A stretch of DNA of 11,805 bases from Candidatus Rifleibacteriota bacterium (GCA_022704885.1 JAKJFO010000126.1:1-11805), one strand, 5' to 3'; counted from the first letter of the stretch, positions 1-8,373 are shown. Notes: generated by a model from the sequence alone, not told the origin. Translations and numbers: made by a program.

Positions 1-870
1 CTGACTACGGTAAACCCTGAATATCGCCGGGTGATCAACTCTCTTAACACGCCACTCGGAGCCGAAATCGTCAACGTGCCGTTCGAAGACGGCGTCGTTG
101 ATCCGGCCAAGGTGTATGAAATGCTGAACGACCAGGTTGCAGCAGTTGTCATGCAGTATCCGAACTTTCTCGGCTGCATCGAAGATGTCGAAAAAATTGC
201 GGAAGTTGCCCATGACGCTGGCGCTCTCGCAATCGTCGTTGCCAACCCGATAGCCCTCGGCCTGCTCGAAACCCCTGGCAAACTCGGTGCTGACATCGTT
301 TGCGGCGAAGGCCAGCCACTCGGCATACCGCTCAGCTTCGGCGGCCCCTACGTCGGCTTTCTCGCCGCCAAAAAAGCGCTGCTGCGACGCATGCCCGGTC
401 GCATTGTCGGAAAAACAACCGATATCGATGGCAAAACCGGTTATGTTCTCACTCTTCAGGCGCGCGAACAGCACATCAGACGCGAAAAAGCGAGCAGCAA
501 CATCTGCTCGAACCAGGCGCTGATGGCACTGAACGCGACCATTTACATGAGTCTGATGGGCCGCGAAGGCATTCGCGAAGTTGCCGGTCAGTGTTTCCAG
601 AAGGCTCATTACCTCAAGCGCGAACTCGCAAAGGTTGATGGCGTCAGCTTCCCCTTTACCGGCAGCTTTTTCCATGAACTGGTCGTGAAGATTCCCAATG
701 CCCGCAAGGTGCTCGGCAAAATGGCCAAACAGGGCGTTTTTGCCGGCATTCCTCTCGACAACTGGTTCGCGAATCTCAAAGACTGCGTTCTTGTCGCTGT
801 TACCGAAAAACGCAGCAAAGACGAAATCGACAACTACTGCAACCTGTTAGGAGGGTTTATCAATGGCTGA
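1..870 (+). CDS. gcvPA: Glycine dehydrogenase (decarboxylating) subunit 1, 3' part (5' end outside window)
   Basis: This is the N-terminal-type subunit of the two-subunit P-protein of the glycine cleavage system. With GcvPB it decarboxylates glycine using PLP and passes the aminomethyl group to lipoylated GcvH in the cytoplasm. The frame is open from base 1, so the 289 codons seen are the C-terminal two thirds of a protein usually about 440-450 residues long; the ATG at 31 is internal. Family signatures visible are [19 protein letters not shown], followed by a [17 protein letters not shown] block and [16 protein letters not shown]. The gene ends in TGA at 868-870, overlapping the gcvPB start, which fits translational coupling and equal subunit production. 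No truncation or frameshift is visible in the part seen. Identification is very secure; only the true start is unknown. Confidence 0.96.
   Translation: MTTVNPEYRRVINSLNTPLGAEIVNVPFEDGVVDPAKVYEMLNDQVAAVVMQYPNFLGCIEDVEKIAEVAHDAGALAIVVANPIALGLLETPGKLGADIVCGEGQPLGIPLSFGGPYVGFLAAKKALLRRMPGRIVGKTTDIDGKTGYVLTLQAREQHIRREKASSNICSNQALMALNATIYMSLMGREGIREVAGQCFQKAHYLKRELAKVDGVSFPFTGSFFHELVVKIPNARKVLGKMAKQGVFAGIPLDNWFANLKDCVLVAVTEKRSKDEIDNYCNLLGGFING
850..855 (+). promoter_or_regulatory. Ribosome binding site of gcvPB inside gcvPA
   Basis: GGAGGG lies 7 nt before the ATG at 863 and within the last codons of gcvPA. It fixes the gcvPB start and shows that gcvPB is translated as an overlapping, coupled gene. 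Confidence 0.8.
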
Positions 871-2314
871 ACCCTTGATTTTTGACCTGTCGAAAGATGG
901 CTGCCGCGGCTTTACGCTGCCGGCGCTCGATGTTCCTGAAGTCGATCCCGCCGATCATATTCCAGCGCGCTTTCTGCGCGAAGAACTGCCGCTGCCGTCG
1001 ATGTCTGAACTCGATGTAGTTCGGCATTTCACACGCCTTTCGCGACTGAATCACAGCGTCGATATCGGCTTCTACCCGCTCGGTTCCTGCACCATGAAGT
1101 ATAACCCCAAGGTTAACGAAAACATGGCGCGCCTGCCGGGCTTTGCCAATCTGCACCCGCAGCAGCCCGAAGAGAGCGTGCAGGGAGCCCTGCAGATGCT
1201 CAAGACACTTGAAGAGTCGCTCGCCGAAATTACCGGCATGGATGCAATCACTCTGCAGCCAGCTGCCGGAGCCCAGGGTGAGATGACCGGCCTGTTGGTC
1301 ATGAAGGCTTATCACCGCAAAAAAGGCAATCACAAGACCAAAATCATGATTCCTGACAGCGGCCACGGCACCAACCCGGCGTCGTGCTCGATGGTCGGCT
1401 ACGAAGTCGTAAACATCAAGTCCGACCCGCGCGGCGGCGTCGATATCGAAGACCTCAAATCGAAACTCGGCCCCGATATCGCCGGTCTGATGATCACCAA
1501 CCCCAACACACTCGGCCTGTTCGACGAAAATATCGGTGAACTCGCTCACCTGGTGCATTCGATCGACGGCCTCGTCTACTATGACGGCGCCAACCTCAAC
1601 GCCATCATGGGCTGGACACGCCCCGGTGACATGGGCTTCGACATCGTGCATCTCAATCTGCACAAGACTTTCTCGACCCCGCACGGCGGCGGCGGCCCCG
1701 GTGCCGGCCCGGTCGGTGTCAAAAAGCATCTCGAAGCCTTTCTGCCCAACCCGCGCATTCAGTTCGACGGCAAAAAATACCGCCTGCAGACCAAATGCCG
1801 CGAGTCGGTCGGCCCGGTACTCGGCTCGCTCGGCAATTTCCTCGTGCTCGTGCGTGCCTTTGCCTACATTCTGGTCAATGGCCGCGAAGGTCTCAAGAAT
1901 GTCTCTGCATATGCAGTTCTCAACGCCAACTACATGATGCAGCGTCTTAAAAAGACTTTCGATCTGCCTTACGATCGCTTCTGCAAGCACGAATTCGTGC
2001 TGTCGGGAAAAGGTCTCGCCAGATACGGCGTCAAGACCCTCGACGTCGCCAAGCGCCTGCTTGATTTCGGATTTCACGCACCTACCGTGTATTTCCCGAT
2101 GATCGTCGAAGAGTCGATGATGATCGAGCCAACCGAAACCGAGAGCAAGGGAACACTCGACTGCTTCTGCGAAGCCATGGAAATGATTGCGCGCGAAGCT
2201 GCTGAAAAACCTGACAACCTCAAGAACGCCCCGACTAAAACGCCGGTGCGCCGCCTTGACGAAGCTACAGCTGCCCGCAAACCAGATATAAACTACTTCC
2301 AGAAACCCGAATAA
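863..2314 (+). CDS. gcvPB: Glycine dehydrogenase (decarboxylating) subunit 2
   Basis: This is the PLP-carrying subunit of the glycine cleavage P-protein, acting with GcvPA in the cytoplasm to decarboxylate glycine. The product is 483 residues, the usual length for GcvPB. Recognisable blocks are [20 protein letters not shown] (about 60-79), [10 protein letters not shown] (131-140), the [11 protein letters not shown] block (164-174) and [20 protein letters not shown] (265-284). Lys268 in that last block is the expected Schiff-base lysine. The C-terminal region contains [24 protein letters not shown] sequence shared by the family. The ATG at 863 follows a strong GGAGGG ribosome binding site at 850-855 and overlaps the gcvPA stop by 8 bp. 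The gene looks intact. A CCA-adding enzyme gene begins 8 bp downstream, so the three genes are probably one transcript. Confidence 0.97.
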   Translation: MAEPLIFDLSKDGCRGFTLPALDVPEVDPADHIPARFLREELPLPSMSELDVVRHFTRLSRLNHSVDIGFYPLGSCTMKYNPKVNENMARLPGFANLHPQQPEESVQGALQMLKTLEESLAEITGMDAITLQPAAGAQGEMTGLLVMKAYHRKKGNHKTKIMIPDSGHGTNPASCSMVGYEVVNIKSDPRGGVDIEDLKSKLGPDIAGLMITNPNTLGLFDENIGELAHLVHSIDGLVYYDGANLNAIMGWTRPGDMGFDIVHLNLHKTFSTPHGGGGPGAGPVGVKKHLEAFLPNPRIQFDGKKYRLQTKCRESVGPVLGSLGNFLVLVRAFAYILVNGREGLKNVSAYAVLNANYMMQRLKKTFDLPYDRFCKHEFVLSGKGLARYGVKTLDVAKRLLDFGFHAPTVYFPMIVEESMMIEPTETESKGTLDCFCEAMEMIAREAAEKPDNLKNAPTKTPVRRLDEATAARKPDINYFQKPE

Positions 2315-2322
2315 CCCGGCTG

Positions 2323-3810
2323 ATGACCAACTCAGTAAATCTCCCGCACATCGAAACCATGATGCTGCGGGAGATTCTGTACTTTCTTCGCCCGGCAGCA
2401 GGCCACGAAGTATGGCTGGTGGGCGGCAGTATACGTGACCTGCTGCAGGGGCAGACCGCCCTGCCCGATCTTGATCTCGCCACCAGCTTCAACCCGATTC
2501 CGGCTGCGCGTGAATACGCGAGAAAGACCGGCGCCGGGTTCGTCGTGCTCGATGAAGAGCGCAAGGTCGTCAGAGTGGTCAGATCTTTCGAAGAACAGCA
2601 TTATACCTTTGACATATCAATGTTCAGAGCTGAAGGCATAGACGCCGACCTGCGCGCACGCGACTTTACCATCAACGCGATTGCCGCAAGACTCACAATG
2701 CCTGAAGATGAGTCGCAACCAGAGGGGCAAGAGGCCAGAACCGGGAGTGAATTGAAATTATACGACCCGCTGTGTGGCAGTGAACACCTGAAGAAGGGGC
2801 TGATCAGACCCTGTTCAGAGAATCTTTTCACCGACGATCCGCTGCGGCTGATGCGGGCATTCAGATTTTCTGCGCTTTTTAATGCCAGTTTTTCTGAACA
2901 ACTGCAACAGATGATAATATCCCAGGCGCCGCTGCTTAAAGGTGTTTCGGGTGAACGCATACGCGACGAACTTTTTAAGGTTCTCCAGGTCGATAACAGC
3001 ACACACTGGATCAGAATCATGCATGAAACCGGGATTCTGCCGGTGATATTTCCGCAGCTCGCCGCCTGTTCTGGTGTTGAGCAGAACGAGTGGCACCATC
3101 TCGATGTCTTCGAACACAGTCTGCTGACTCTCGAAAACCTCGAAAAGCTGCTGCTTGCCGCAGATGATCGGCCAGAATGGTGGCCTGCCTTCATCAGATA
3201 TCTTGACGAAAATCTCTCGGGAAACCGTACCTATCGCCAGCTTCTCAAGCTGGGCAGCCTGCTGCACGATCTCGGGAAACCTGATTGTCGCAGAGTTGAT
3301 GCCGATTCTGGTCGCGTGATTTTTCATGGCCATGAAATGGAAGGAGTCCGCATCGTCCGCGAAATCAGCGAGAATCTCAGACTTTCGGTCAACGAAAGTC
3401 AGTATCTGCAACTGCTGGTAAAGAATCACATGCGCCCCGGCGTCATGCTGCAGCAGGGAATTACCGACAAGCGCCTGTTTCGTTTCTTCTCAGAAACTGG
3501 TCGCGACGGGCTTGGCATAGCTATGCTCTCGCTGGCCGATCGCTGCTCAGCCCAGGGCTCTCTCAGTACCGATGAAATGGCCGAATTCGAAATCGGCATC
3601 ATGCAGATCATGGCGGCCTTCTATGAGCAGCTCAAAAAACCGAAAATCGCCCCTTTTCTCAACGGGAACGACCTGATCAGACATTTCAAGCTCAAGCCGG
3701 GCCCTGAATTCAGAAGAATCCTCGAAGCCCTCGAAGAAGCGCAGTTTCTCGGCGAAATCAGCACGCGTGACGAAGCTCTCGCCAGAGCCGCAAAACTTCT
3801 AGAACAATGA
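2323..3810 (+). CDS. cca: CCA tRNA nucleotidyltransferase / poly(A) polymerase family protein with HD domain
   Basis: This is a class II nucleotidyltransferase, most likely adding or repairing the 3' CCA end of tRNAs in the cytoplasm. Visible motifs are VWLVGGSIRDLL (30-41) with the metal-binding pair in LPDLDLAT (D49, D51), then RDFTINAIA (113-121). The YDPLCG segment (147-152) leads to FTDDPLRLMRAFRFSALF (169-186), the nucleotide-selecting and neck region, and ERIRDELFKVL (211-221). An HD hydrolase-like domain follows, with HHLDVFEH (259-265), LLHDLGKPD (313-321) and HGHEMEG (335-341). The C-terminal FLNGNDLIRHFKLKPGP motif (445-461) is typical of bacterial CCA-adding enzymes carrying HD domains. 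The start at 2323 has only a weak ribosome binding site, so coupling to gcvPB 8 bp upstream is likely; ATGs at 2359 and 2362 are alternatives. CC-adding, A-adding and poly(A) polymerase paralogues cannot be separated by eye. Confidence 0.88.
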   Translation: MTNSVNLPHIETMMLREILYFLRPAAGHEVWLVGGSIRDLLQGQTALPDLDLATSFNPIPAAREYARKTGAGFVVLDEERKVVRVVRSFEEQHYTFDISMFRAEGIDADLRARDFTINAIAARLTMPEDESQPEGQEARTGSELKLYDPLCGSEHLKKGLIRPCSENLFTDDPLRLMRAFRFSALFNASFSEQLQQMIISQAPLLKGVSGERIRDELFKVLQVDNSTHWIRIMHETGILPVIFPQLAACSGVEQNEWHHLDVFEHSLLTLENLEKLLLAADDRPEWWPAFIRYLDENLSGNRTYRQLLKLGSLLHDLGKPDCRRVDADSGRVIFHGHEMEGVRIVREISENLRLSVNESQYLQLLVKNHMRPGVMLQQGITDKRLFRFFSETGRDGLGIAMLSLADRCSAQGSLSTDEMAEFEIGIMQIMAAFYEQLKKPKIAPFLNGNDLIRHFKLKPGPEFRRILEALEEAQFLGEISTRDEALARAAKLLEQ

Positions 3811-3884
3811 TCGGTCAGGCCAGTCTGATAAAATCATCAATTCGCAGTGACAGCTCAAACTCTGCATAAATAAAGGACTGAATA

Positions 3885-4508
3885 TTGTTTAAGTCAGTCA
3901 TTGGTCGATTCATTCGCAATCCGTCGACTCACCGACACTCGGCGATCCAGGCCTTCGAGGTGAGCGTAGCGACGAAGCAATCTCAAGACAATCAGCATTA
4001 CTCCAGGCATTTACCCTTCGCCGGGCTGATTTCACTTGTGCTGTTCGTCATGCTGTACGCCGCTCCAGTTCATGCATCAGTCCAGAAAAACCTCGAACTT
4101 CTCGCAATTGTTGTCGAAAGCACAATCTGGCGCCTTGAATCGGGCATAGAGCTGCCCGGGAAAAATCATGACGATTTTATGAGAACTGCCGCGCTGCAGT
4201 ATGAGATGACCGCGATCGCTGCCGGGCACCCACAACTGCTCGAAGAAGACTATTATCGTCTTGGCTTGAGTTTTGTCGCCAGACACTTTGCTGAATATCA
4301 GCTGGCAAGGCAGTTATTGCAGCAGGAACTGGCGGCACAGAAACTGCGCGCAGTAAGAGACTGGTTAACCAGAGAAATAGCTGATCTCGATCTACTTATC
4401 AGAAACCAGAATACCGGGCATACTGCAATCGGGCAGAGCATACCCAGGCCTTACCAGGCAATAATAGAAGATTTGAAGCAGACACTGACCAAATCTGGTG
4501 TTCACTGA
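3885..4508 (+). CDS. Hypothetical exported protein with long N-terminal extension
   Basis: I do not recognise this 207-residue product. It starts with TTG, the first possible start after an in-frame stop at 3879, and has AAAGGA at 3872-3877 with 7 nt spacing. The first 40 or so residues are polar and basic, followed by a hydrophobic stretch (about 44-60) and a PVHA-S sequence at 61-65. This looks like an unusually late signal peptide cleaved after Ala64, or a signal anchor. The remaining 140 residues are predicted mainly helical and soluble, rich in Leu, Gln, Glu and Arg, with no cysteine and no known catalytic motif. Residues 23-34 (AFEVSVATKQSQ) seem to be encoded by a dispersed repeat. The gene lies 74 bp after cca and ends 6 bp before the convergent UPF0316 gene. 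That it is a real gene is likely; its function is unknown. Confidence 0.65.
   Translation: MFKSVIGRFIRNPSTHRHSAIQAFEVSVATKQSQDNQHYSRHLPFAGLISLVLFVMLYAAPVHASVQKNLELLAIVVESTIWRLESGIELPGKNHDDFMRTAALQYEMTAIAAGHPQLLEEDYYRLGLSFVARHFAEYQLARQLLQQELAAQKLRAVRDWLTREIADLDLLIRNQNTGHTAIGQSIPRPYQAIIEDLKQTLTKSGVH
3951..3985 (+). repeat. Palindromic dispersed-repeat fragment within the coding sequence
   Basis: The core GAGCGTAGCGACGAAGCAAT at 3962-3981 matches, from memory, a short interspersed element common in many bacterial genomes, usually seen as GATTGCTTCGTCGCTACGCT in the other orientation. Short inverted arms CTTCG (3953-3957) and CGAAG (3973-3977) flank part of it. It sits in frame in the N-terminal part of the exported protein. 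A single copy is seen in this window, so its repeat status is recalled knowledge rather than demonstrated here. Confidence 0.5.
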
Positions 4509-4514
4509 CAAAGA

Positions 4515-5075
4515 CTATTTGCGCTTAAAGATAGCGCGCCAGCCGCTTGGCGGCTGCATTACCGGATGTCTTATCTTTGGCCCGACACCTATATTAGCGG
4601 TCACAAAAAATGCATCTGGCTCTATTGTTCTAGCTATTGCCACGAGCTGATCGATATCTTTGCGGCGACAGGGAATTTCGATTTCTTTGACGGCGCGATC
4701 AGATTCGATGCCGTCAAAAGTCATTACCTGGAAACCAAGACGTCTGAATTCTGTCGCCAGCTCAAGACCTTTCTCGAGGCTGATAATTCGCAGCAGCGAA
4801 TTTCCCAGCGAAATTCTCTTCTCGATGACAATACCGACCACATTACCAGACGCATAACCGAGAGCATAAAAAATCGCAATGATCGGGCTTTCATTGATTT
4901 TGCCAAGAACAGTAGAAATTACCAGCAGCCAGATGCTTACCTCGATAAAACCAAGAACGAATGCCGTCTTGATGCGTCCGTTCACTATACTGATGATACG
5001 AATGGTACCGACCGAAACATCGACAATTCTGGCCATAAACACAGCCAGACCGGTAAGTATTATTGTAATGTCCAT
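4515..5075 (-). CDS. UPF0316 / DUF2179 family membrane protein
   Basis: The 186-residue product matches the UPF0316 family: a short N-terminal membrane domain with about three helices, then a cytosolic DUF2179-type domain. Visible signatures are FMARIVDVSVGTIRII (about 13-28), then GFIEVSIWLLVISTVL, then a glycine-rich third helix leading to GNVVGIVIEKRISLG. The C-terminal half has the alternating strand-helix pattern of DUF2179 (LLRIISLEKG, LGFQVMTFDG, VKEIEIPCRRKD). The biochemical role of the family is not established. I chose the ATG at 5075 because the family begins right before the first helix and AGGA lies 10 nt upstream. The frame stays open to 5294, but that extension has no family resemblance. 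The gene converges with the exported protein gene, with a 6-bp gap. It is about 230 bp from the small ORF at 5305, which is transcribed the other way. Confidence 0.85.
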   Translation of the reverse strand: MDITIILTGLAVFMARIVDVSVGTIRIISIVNGRIKTAFVLGFIEVSIWLLVISTVLGKINESPIIAIFYALGYASGNVVGIVIEKRISLGNSLLRIISLEKGLELATEFRRLGFQVMTFDGIESDRAVKEIEIPCRRKDIDQLVAIARTIEPDAFFVTANIGVGPKIRHPVMQPPSGWRAIFKRK

Positions 5076-5109
5076 ATTGTGTGATTCCTGATTCAGCAGC
5101 GGATAAAAA

Positions 5110-5115
5110 ATAATA
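5110..5115 (-). promoter_or_regulatory. Possible -10 element for the UPF0316 gene
   Basis: TATTAT on the minus strand lies 34 nt before the ATG at 5075. No convincing -35 is found at 16-18 nt spacing, so this is only a tentative promoter. The rest of 5076-5304 is AT-rich and holds no other gene I can support. Confidence 0.25.
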
Positions 5116-5268
5116 ACAGATTTCGAATCAGTTCGATAGCCTGCATGAATGATATTGCCGGTTTCTTTGTCTTGATGACTGTGTGCCTGAAGTTGATAAG
5201 GTTCTCTGATTTTGTTTTCTCTGTTTGAGCAGAAAGCTCTGTCACAGGTTTTCTTTGCTAAAAGCTTG

Positions 5269-5274
5269 TATAAC
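5269..5274 (+). promoter_or_regulatory. Possible -10 element for the small ORF and cyclase
   Basis: TATAAC lies 30 nt before the ATG at 5305, a suitable distance for a short leader. The matching -35 region (around 5246-5251, AGGTTT) is poor, so an activator-dependent promoter or a chance match are both possible. Confidence 0.3.
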
Positions 5275-5304
5275 AAAGGAAATACAATTGCCAAGGACAG
5301 CTGA

Positions 5305-5424
5305 ATGAGGTATATGTTAGATGCAGAGAACCAAAGTACATTAGAAGCTCACTCAGAGTATCCGCATTTTGCTGATATTAGTGGGCCTGTCAGGAGCGAA
5401 AAGTTAACTGGTGAATATAGATGA
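5305..5424 (+). CDS. Small ORF (39 aa) coupled to the adenylate cyclase gene
   Basis: An open frame of 39 codons starts at ATG 5305 with AAGGA at 5293-5297, 7 nt upstream, a good ribosome binding site. Its TGA stop at 5422-5424 overlaps the cyclase ATG as ATGA, the classic arrangement for translational coupling. The product begins MRYMLDAENQSTLEAHSEYP and ends GEYR. It is soluble, charged, without cysteine or a membrane segment, and I do not recognise it. It could be a regulatory small protein, a leader peptide that controls cyclase translation, or a chance frame. The ribosome binding site together with the exact overlap favours real translation, but coding status rests only on these signals. 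Confidence 0.5.
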   Translation: MRYMLDAENQSTLEAHSEYPHFADISGPVRSEKLTGEYR

Positions 5425-7025
5425 CACGCCTGCTCGCATACCTTAAAAACCTGACCGGATCGCCGCATTTTCTGATATTTTCTGCCATGGCTCTGATACT
5501 GGCTGCAGTCGATACATGGTTCATTTCTTCGCATACTCTTGCATACGGCTCGCGAAATCTGATTCTGACAATAATGCTGCTGATTCTATGCCTCAAGGAA
5601 ATAGAACATTTTTTTATTGTCGCCACAGCGCTGCAGTTGCCCAACCTGTTGATGCTGTTGTTTCTTTCACTGCATTATCAGTCACCGGCTCTGTTTTTCA
5701 GTGGTCTGGCAACGCATGCAGTGGTATCAGCCATCATTTTTTACTTTTACTGGAACCTCAGTCAGTCTTATGTTCCCGAAACTCGTGTCAGCAGTCTTAA
5801 AGCCAATTTAAAGGAAGCAGATGAGCAGAATTTGCAGAAACTTCTTTACTTCAGCCTGCTCGGCTGTCTGCGCGACAAGAATCGTGTTCTGGCTCAGGCA
5901 TACCATGTGCTTGATAATTTTTTTAAAGCCGAAAAATCAGTTATCTATCTTGCTGACCACGAAAAGAATCTTCTTATTCCAAATTTCAAACCGGGAACCG
6001 AACCGGATAAGAGCTTCCAACCGATACTGGTAAAGCCTGATTTCTGGCGAAAGCACAGCTACGACCCGGACAAAGGCATGTTAAGCCTGATCGGCGGTAA
6101 AGCCAGTCTGCATACTCTCAAAAGTCTGATTCCAGAGTCGTCGATTGACGCGCAGGCAGCCATGCCTCTAAGCGCAGACAAGATTGTCACCGGCCTGGTC
6201 GTGATTTTTAGGCAAAAAGAAGAAAACAAAAAGAACCTCGATCCCGCACATTTTGCCGCCTTTGCCTATGTTCTGGGCTCGGCCTTCGAGAACTGCCAGA
6301 CCAGCCTTATTTGCAGACAACTGCTTGATAAAGCCGTTCAGAAAAGTGAAATGGTTGAGAATGCACTGGGCAGATTTGTTTCAGGTGATGTGGCTAAAAA
6401 CATCATCGACAGCCAGAATCAGATTTCGCTCGGCGGCAAAAAAGCTCGAATTTCAGTAATGATAGCCGACCTGCGCGGATTCACCCGCTTGAGCAGTACT
6501 ATACCAATAGAAGGTGTCGTAACTCTATTGAATACATGGTTCGAACGCGCCTGCGCGCTGATCGGCAAAAATGGCGGGCATATCGATAAATTTATGGGAG
6601 ACGGCATTCTTGTGCTGTTCGGGGCTCCCAAACCTGGTCAGAACGACACTCTGCGCTCAGTATATACTGCGTTCAGGCTGCAGGAAGAGTTTGCCAGATT
6701 TATGATACCAGTTAAGCTTCCAGCAGGCTGTTCGCTCGGGCTTGGCATCTCGATCTCGACCGGGGAAGCTGTGGTTGGCAACTTCGGCTCAAAAAATCGC
6801 ATGGAATACACTGCTATCGGCGAAACCGTCAACCTCGCCGCCCGTATAGAAAAGTTGGCAGAAAGCGATGAAATCATCATTGACGAAGCGACTTTCAAGC
6901 ATCTTCCTGCCGACGCATTCAAATACAGTGTCATGTCGAATGTAGAGATTAAAGGAGCTGCCACGCAGAACCTGTACAGACTTCATGCCATACTTAACAG
7001 TCTGCCTGAAGAGTCCAGTTCATAA
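5421..7025 (+). CDS. Membrane-anchored GAF-domain adenylate cyclase (class III, IIIb type)
   Basis: This 534-residue protein probably makes cAMP from ATP at the inner face of the membrane. Four hydrophobic segments lie at about 15-36, 46-60, 63-84 and 89-111. A GAF-like sensor region follows at about 140-295, then an FVSGDVAKNII linker (319-329) and a class III cyclase domain from about 340 to 520. Key residues are all present: metal-binding D350 (IADLRGFTRLS) and D394 (KFMGDGILVLFG), adenine-selecting K390 and T464 (YTAIGETVNLAARIE), and transition-state residues N471 and R475. Thr in place of the usual Asp at the second purine-selecting position places it with class IIIb enzymes, many of which respond to bicarbonate. 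The ATG at 5421 has GGTGA 6 nt upstream and overlaps the stop of the 39-aa ORF. It converges with glnN, 34 bp away. Guanylate cyclase activity is less likely given the Lys/Thr pair. Confidence 0.9.
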   Translation: MTRLLAYLKNLTGSPHFLIFSAMALILAAVDTWFISSHTLAYGSRNLILTIMLLILCLKEIEHFFIVATALQLPNLLMLLFLSLHYQSPALFFSGLATHAVVSAIIFYFYWNLSQSYVPETRVSSLKANLKEADEQNLQKLLYFSLLGCLRDKNRVLAQAYHVLDNFFKAEKSVIYLADHEKNLLIPNFKPGTEPDKSFQPILVKPDFWRKHSYDPDKGMLSLIGGKASLHTLKSLIPESSIDAQAAMPLSADKIVTGLVVIFRQKEENKKNLDPAHFAAFAYVLGSAFENCQTSLICRQLLDKAVQKSEMVENALGRFVSGDVAKNIIDSQNQISLGGKKARISVMIADLRGFTRLSSTIPIEGVVTLLNTWFERACALIGKNGGHIDKFMGDGILVLFGAPKPGQNDTLRSVYTAFRLQEEFARFMIPVKLPAGCSLGLGISISTGEAVVGNFGSKNRMEYTAIGETVNLAARIEKLAESDEIIIDEATFKHLPADAFKYSVMSNVEIKGAATQNLYRLHAILNSLPEESSS

Positions 7026-7059
7026 AATTCTGGCGTTTGATTTCAGCTTTTCCAGAGTA

Positions 7060-8373
7060 TTACAGTTCCGTCAACAACTCCTGATATTTTGCCATCGGCC
7101 AGAACTCTTGTGCAACAACTTCTTCGGCATGGTCAACCGCTTCGCGCAATTTTCCAAGAGCTTTTTCGGCAGCGTCAGCCAGGAATTCAGCCTTTTTATG
7201 ATGATTTTCCTGTTTGTCGGCCTTGGCAAGAGCCTCTTCAAGCTTGTCAGTGCAGTGCCTGATGTTTGAATAAAATGTATCGAATTTCTTTATATCTTCT
7301 GTCAAAGCTTTTGAAGCCATGCCAGCAGATTTAGCTGCAGCTGCTGCAGACGCTACAGCGTTGATCTGCTTGACAACCGCCGGAAGAATTTCTGTCTTAG
7401 CCATGTTTACTGCAGTTTTGTATTCAATTTCTTTGGTTTTTATGTAGTTTTCGAGCTTGATCTCAACCTTGGCGCAGACTTCACGTTCGCTCAAAACATG
7501 AGTTTTTTCCATCAACTCGATGACTTCGGGCTCAAGATAGGCACTCAGTGCTGCGGGAGTATTTCTGGCATTGGGCAAACCAAGCTTTTCTGCCTGCTTG
7601 TGCCATTCGTCCGAATATCCGTTGCCCTCAAACCTGACGCGACGGGTTTCTTTAAAAACATCTTTAAGCACCAGCAATGCGCTTTCTCGAATATCTTTTT
7701 CCTTATGTACCGCCAGTCTCTTTTCAATTGTATAAAAACCATAGGTGCAAAGCTGATTGAGCAATGTAACTGCTTCAGAGGGATTCTGAGAAGAACCAAC
7801 CGCTCTGAACTCAAATTTGTTACCGGTAAAGGCAATAGGCGAAGTGCGATTCCGGTCAGAATAGTCCTTCGAAATTCTCGGCAGATTACGCACTCCCATA
7901 TTGATGTTGGCCATTACCTGCTCCGTCGGCTTGCCCATCCGCTCTATTTCATCTATCAGCCGTGTCAGATATTCCCCCAGATAAATCGACATTATCGCAG
8001 GTGGAGCTTCGCTGGCCCCAAGACGATGGTCATTGCCGGCATCAGCTACGCAGGCCCGCAGAACACCGCCAAATTTGTCGACACCAAGCATGAACGCACC
8101 AAGAGTGAGCAGAAAAGAAATGTTCTTAAGTGGTGACGCTGAAGGTTCGAGATAGTTGGCACCTGTGTTATCGCCGATCGACCAGTTGACATGCTTGCCA
8201 GAACCGTTGACCCGGGCAAATGGTTTTTCATGCATGGTTACATAAAGGTCGTGCTTCATCGCAACCTGACGCATGACGTCCATTGTCTGCAAATTGTGAT
8301 CTATAGCAAGGTTGGCTTCTTCATAGAGAGGTGCTATTTCAAACTGGTTGGGCGAAACTTCGTTGTGGCGGAT
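7060..8373 (-). CDS. glnN: Glutamine synthetase III, C-terminal fragment of the broken gene
   Basis: The homologous frame begins at 8373 with IRHNEVSPNQFEIAPLYEEA and continues through DHNLQTMDVMRQVAMKHDL, HEKPFARVNGSGKHVNWSIG, NTGANYLEP and GASEAPPAIMSIYLGEYL. These are standard GS III catalytic-domain blocks. A long helical C-terminal region follows, as in the family. There is no good start: an in-frame stop lies about 25 bp upstream of 8373, and the first candidate start, TTG 8292, has no convincing ribosome binding site and is already inside the conserved domain. Independent translation is therefore unlikely. Confidence 0.65.
   Translation of the reverse strand: MRHNEVSPNQFEIAPLYEEANLAIDHNLQTMDVMRQVAMKHDLYVTMHEKPFARVNGSGKHVNWSIGDNTGANYLEPSASPLKNISFLLTLGAFMLGVDKFGGVLRACVADAGNDHRLGASEAPPAIMSIYLGEYLTRLIDEIERMGKPTEQVMANINMGVRNLPRISKDYSDRNRTSPIAFTGNKFEFRAVGSSQNPSEAVTLLNQLCTYGFYTIEKRLAVHKEKDIRESALLVLKDVFKETRRVRFEGNGYSDEWHKQAEKLGLPNARNTPAALSAYLEPEVIELMEKTHVLSEREVCAKVEIKLENYIKTKEIEYKTAVNMAKTEILPAVVKQINAVASAAAAAKSAGMASKALTEDIKKFDTFYSNIRHCTDKLEEALAKADKQENHHKKAEFLADAAEKALGKLREAVDHAEEVVAQEFWPMAKYQELLTEL

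Noticed and set aside
860..2077. 405-codon open frame on the minus strand opposite gcvPB
   Set aside because: It lies fully antisense to a well-identified gene with strong third-position bias. Its sequence (many His, Asp, Val, Ala) looks like a shadow translation.
2601..3429. Two minus-strand open frames of about 200 codons opposite cca
   Set aside because: Both are antisense to a gene with clear family motifs and show no recognisable domain.
4540..4556. CAGCCGC-TTG-GCGGCTG palindrome as a terminator between the convergent genes
   Set aside because: No T-run follows on either strand and it lies within the coding end of the UPF0316 gene, so a terminator role is not supported.
5076..5294. In-frame 73-codon N-terminal extension of the UPF0316 protein on the minus strand
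   Set aside because: Family similarity begins at the ATG at 5075, the extension is polar and low in resemblance to any domain, and its start has no convincing ribosome binding site.
7028..7060. TCTGG...CCAGA inverted repeat between the cyclase and glnN as a bidirectional terminator
   Set aside because: Only 5 bp of stem with an 18-nt loop, and no good T-run after the arms; too weak to call.
7498..8136. 212-codon plus-strand open frame opposite glnN
   Set aside because: Antisense to conserved GS III blocks; no domain or credible ribosome binding site.
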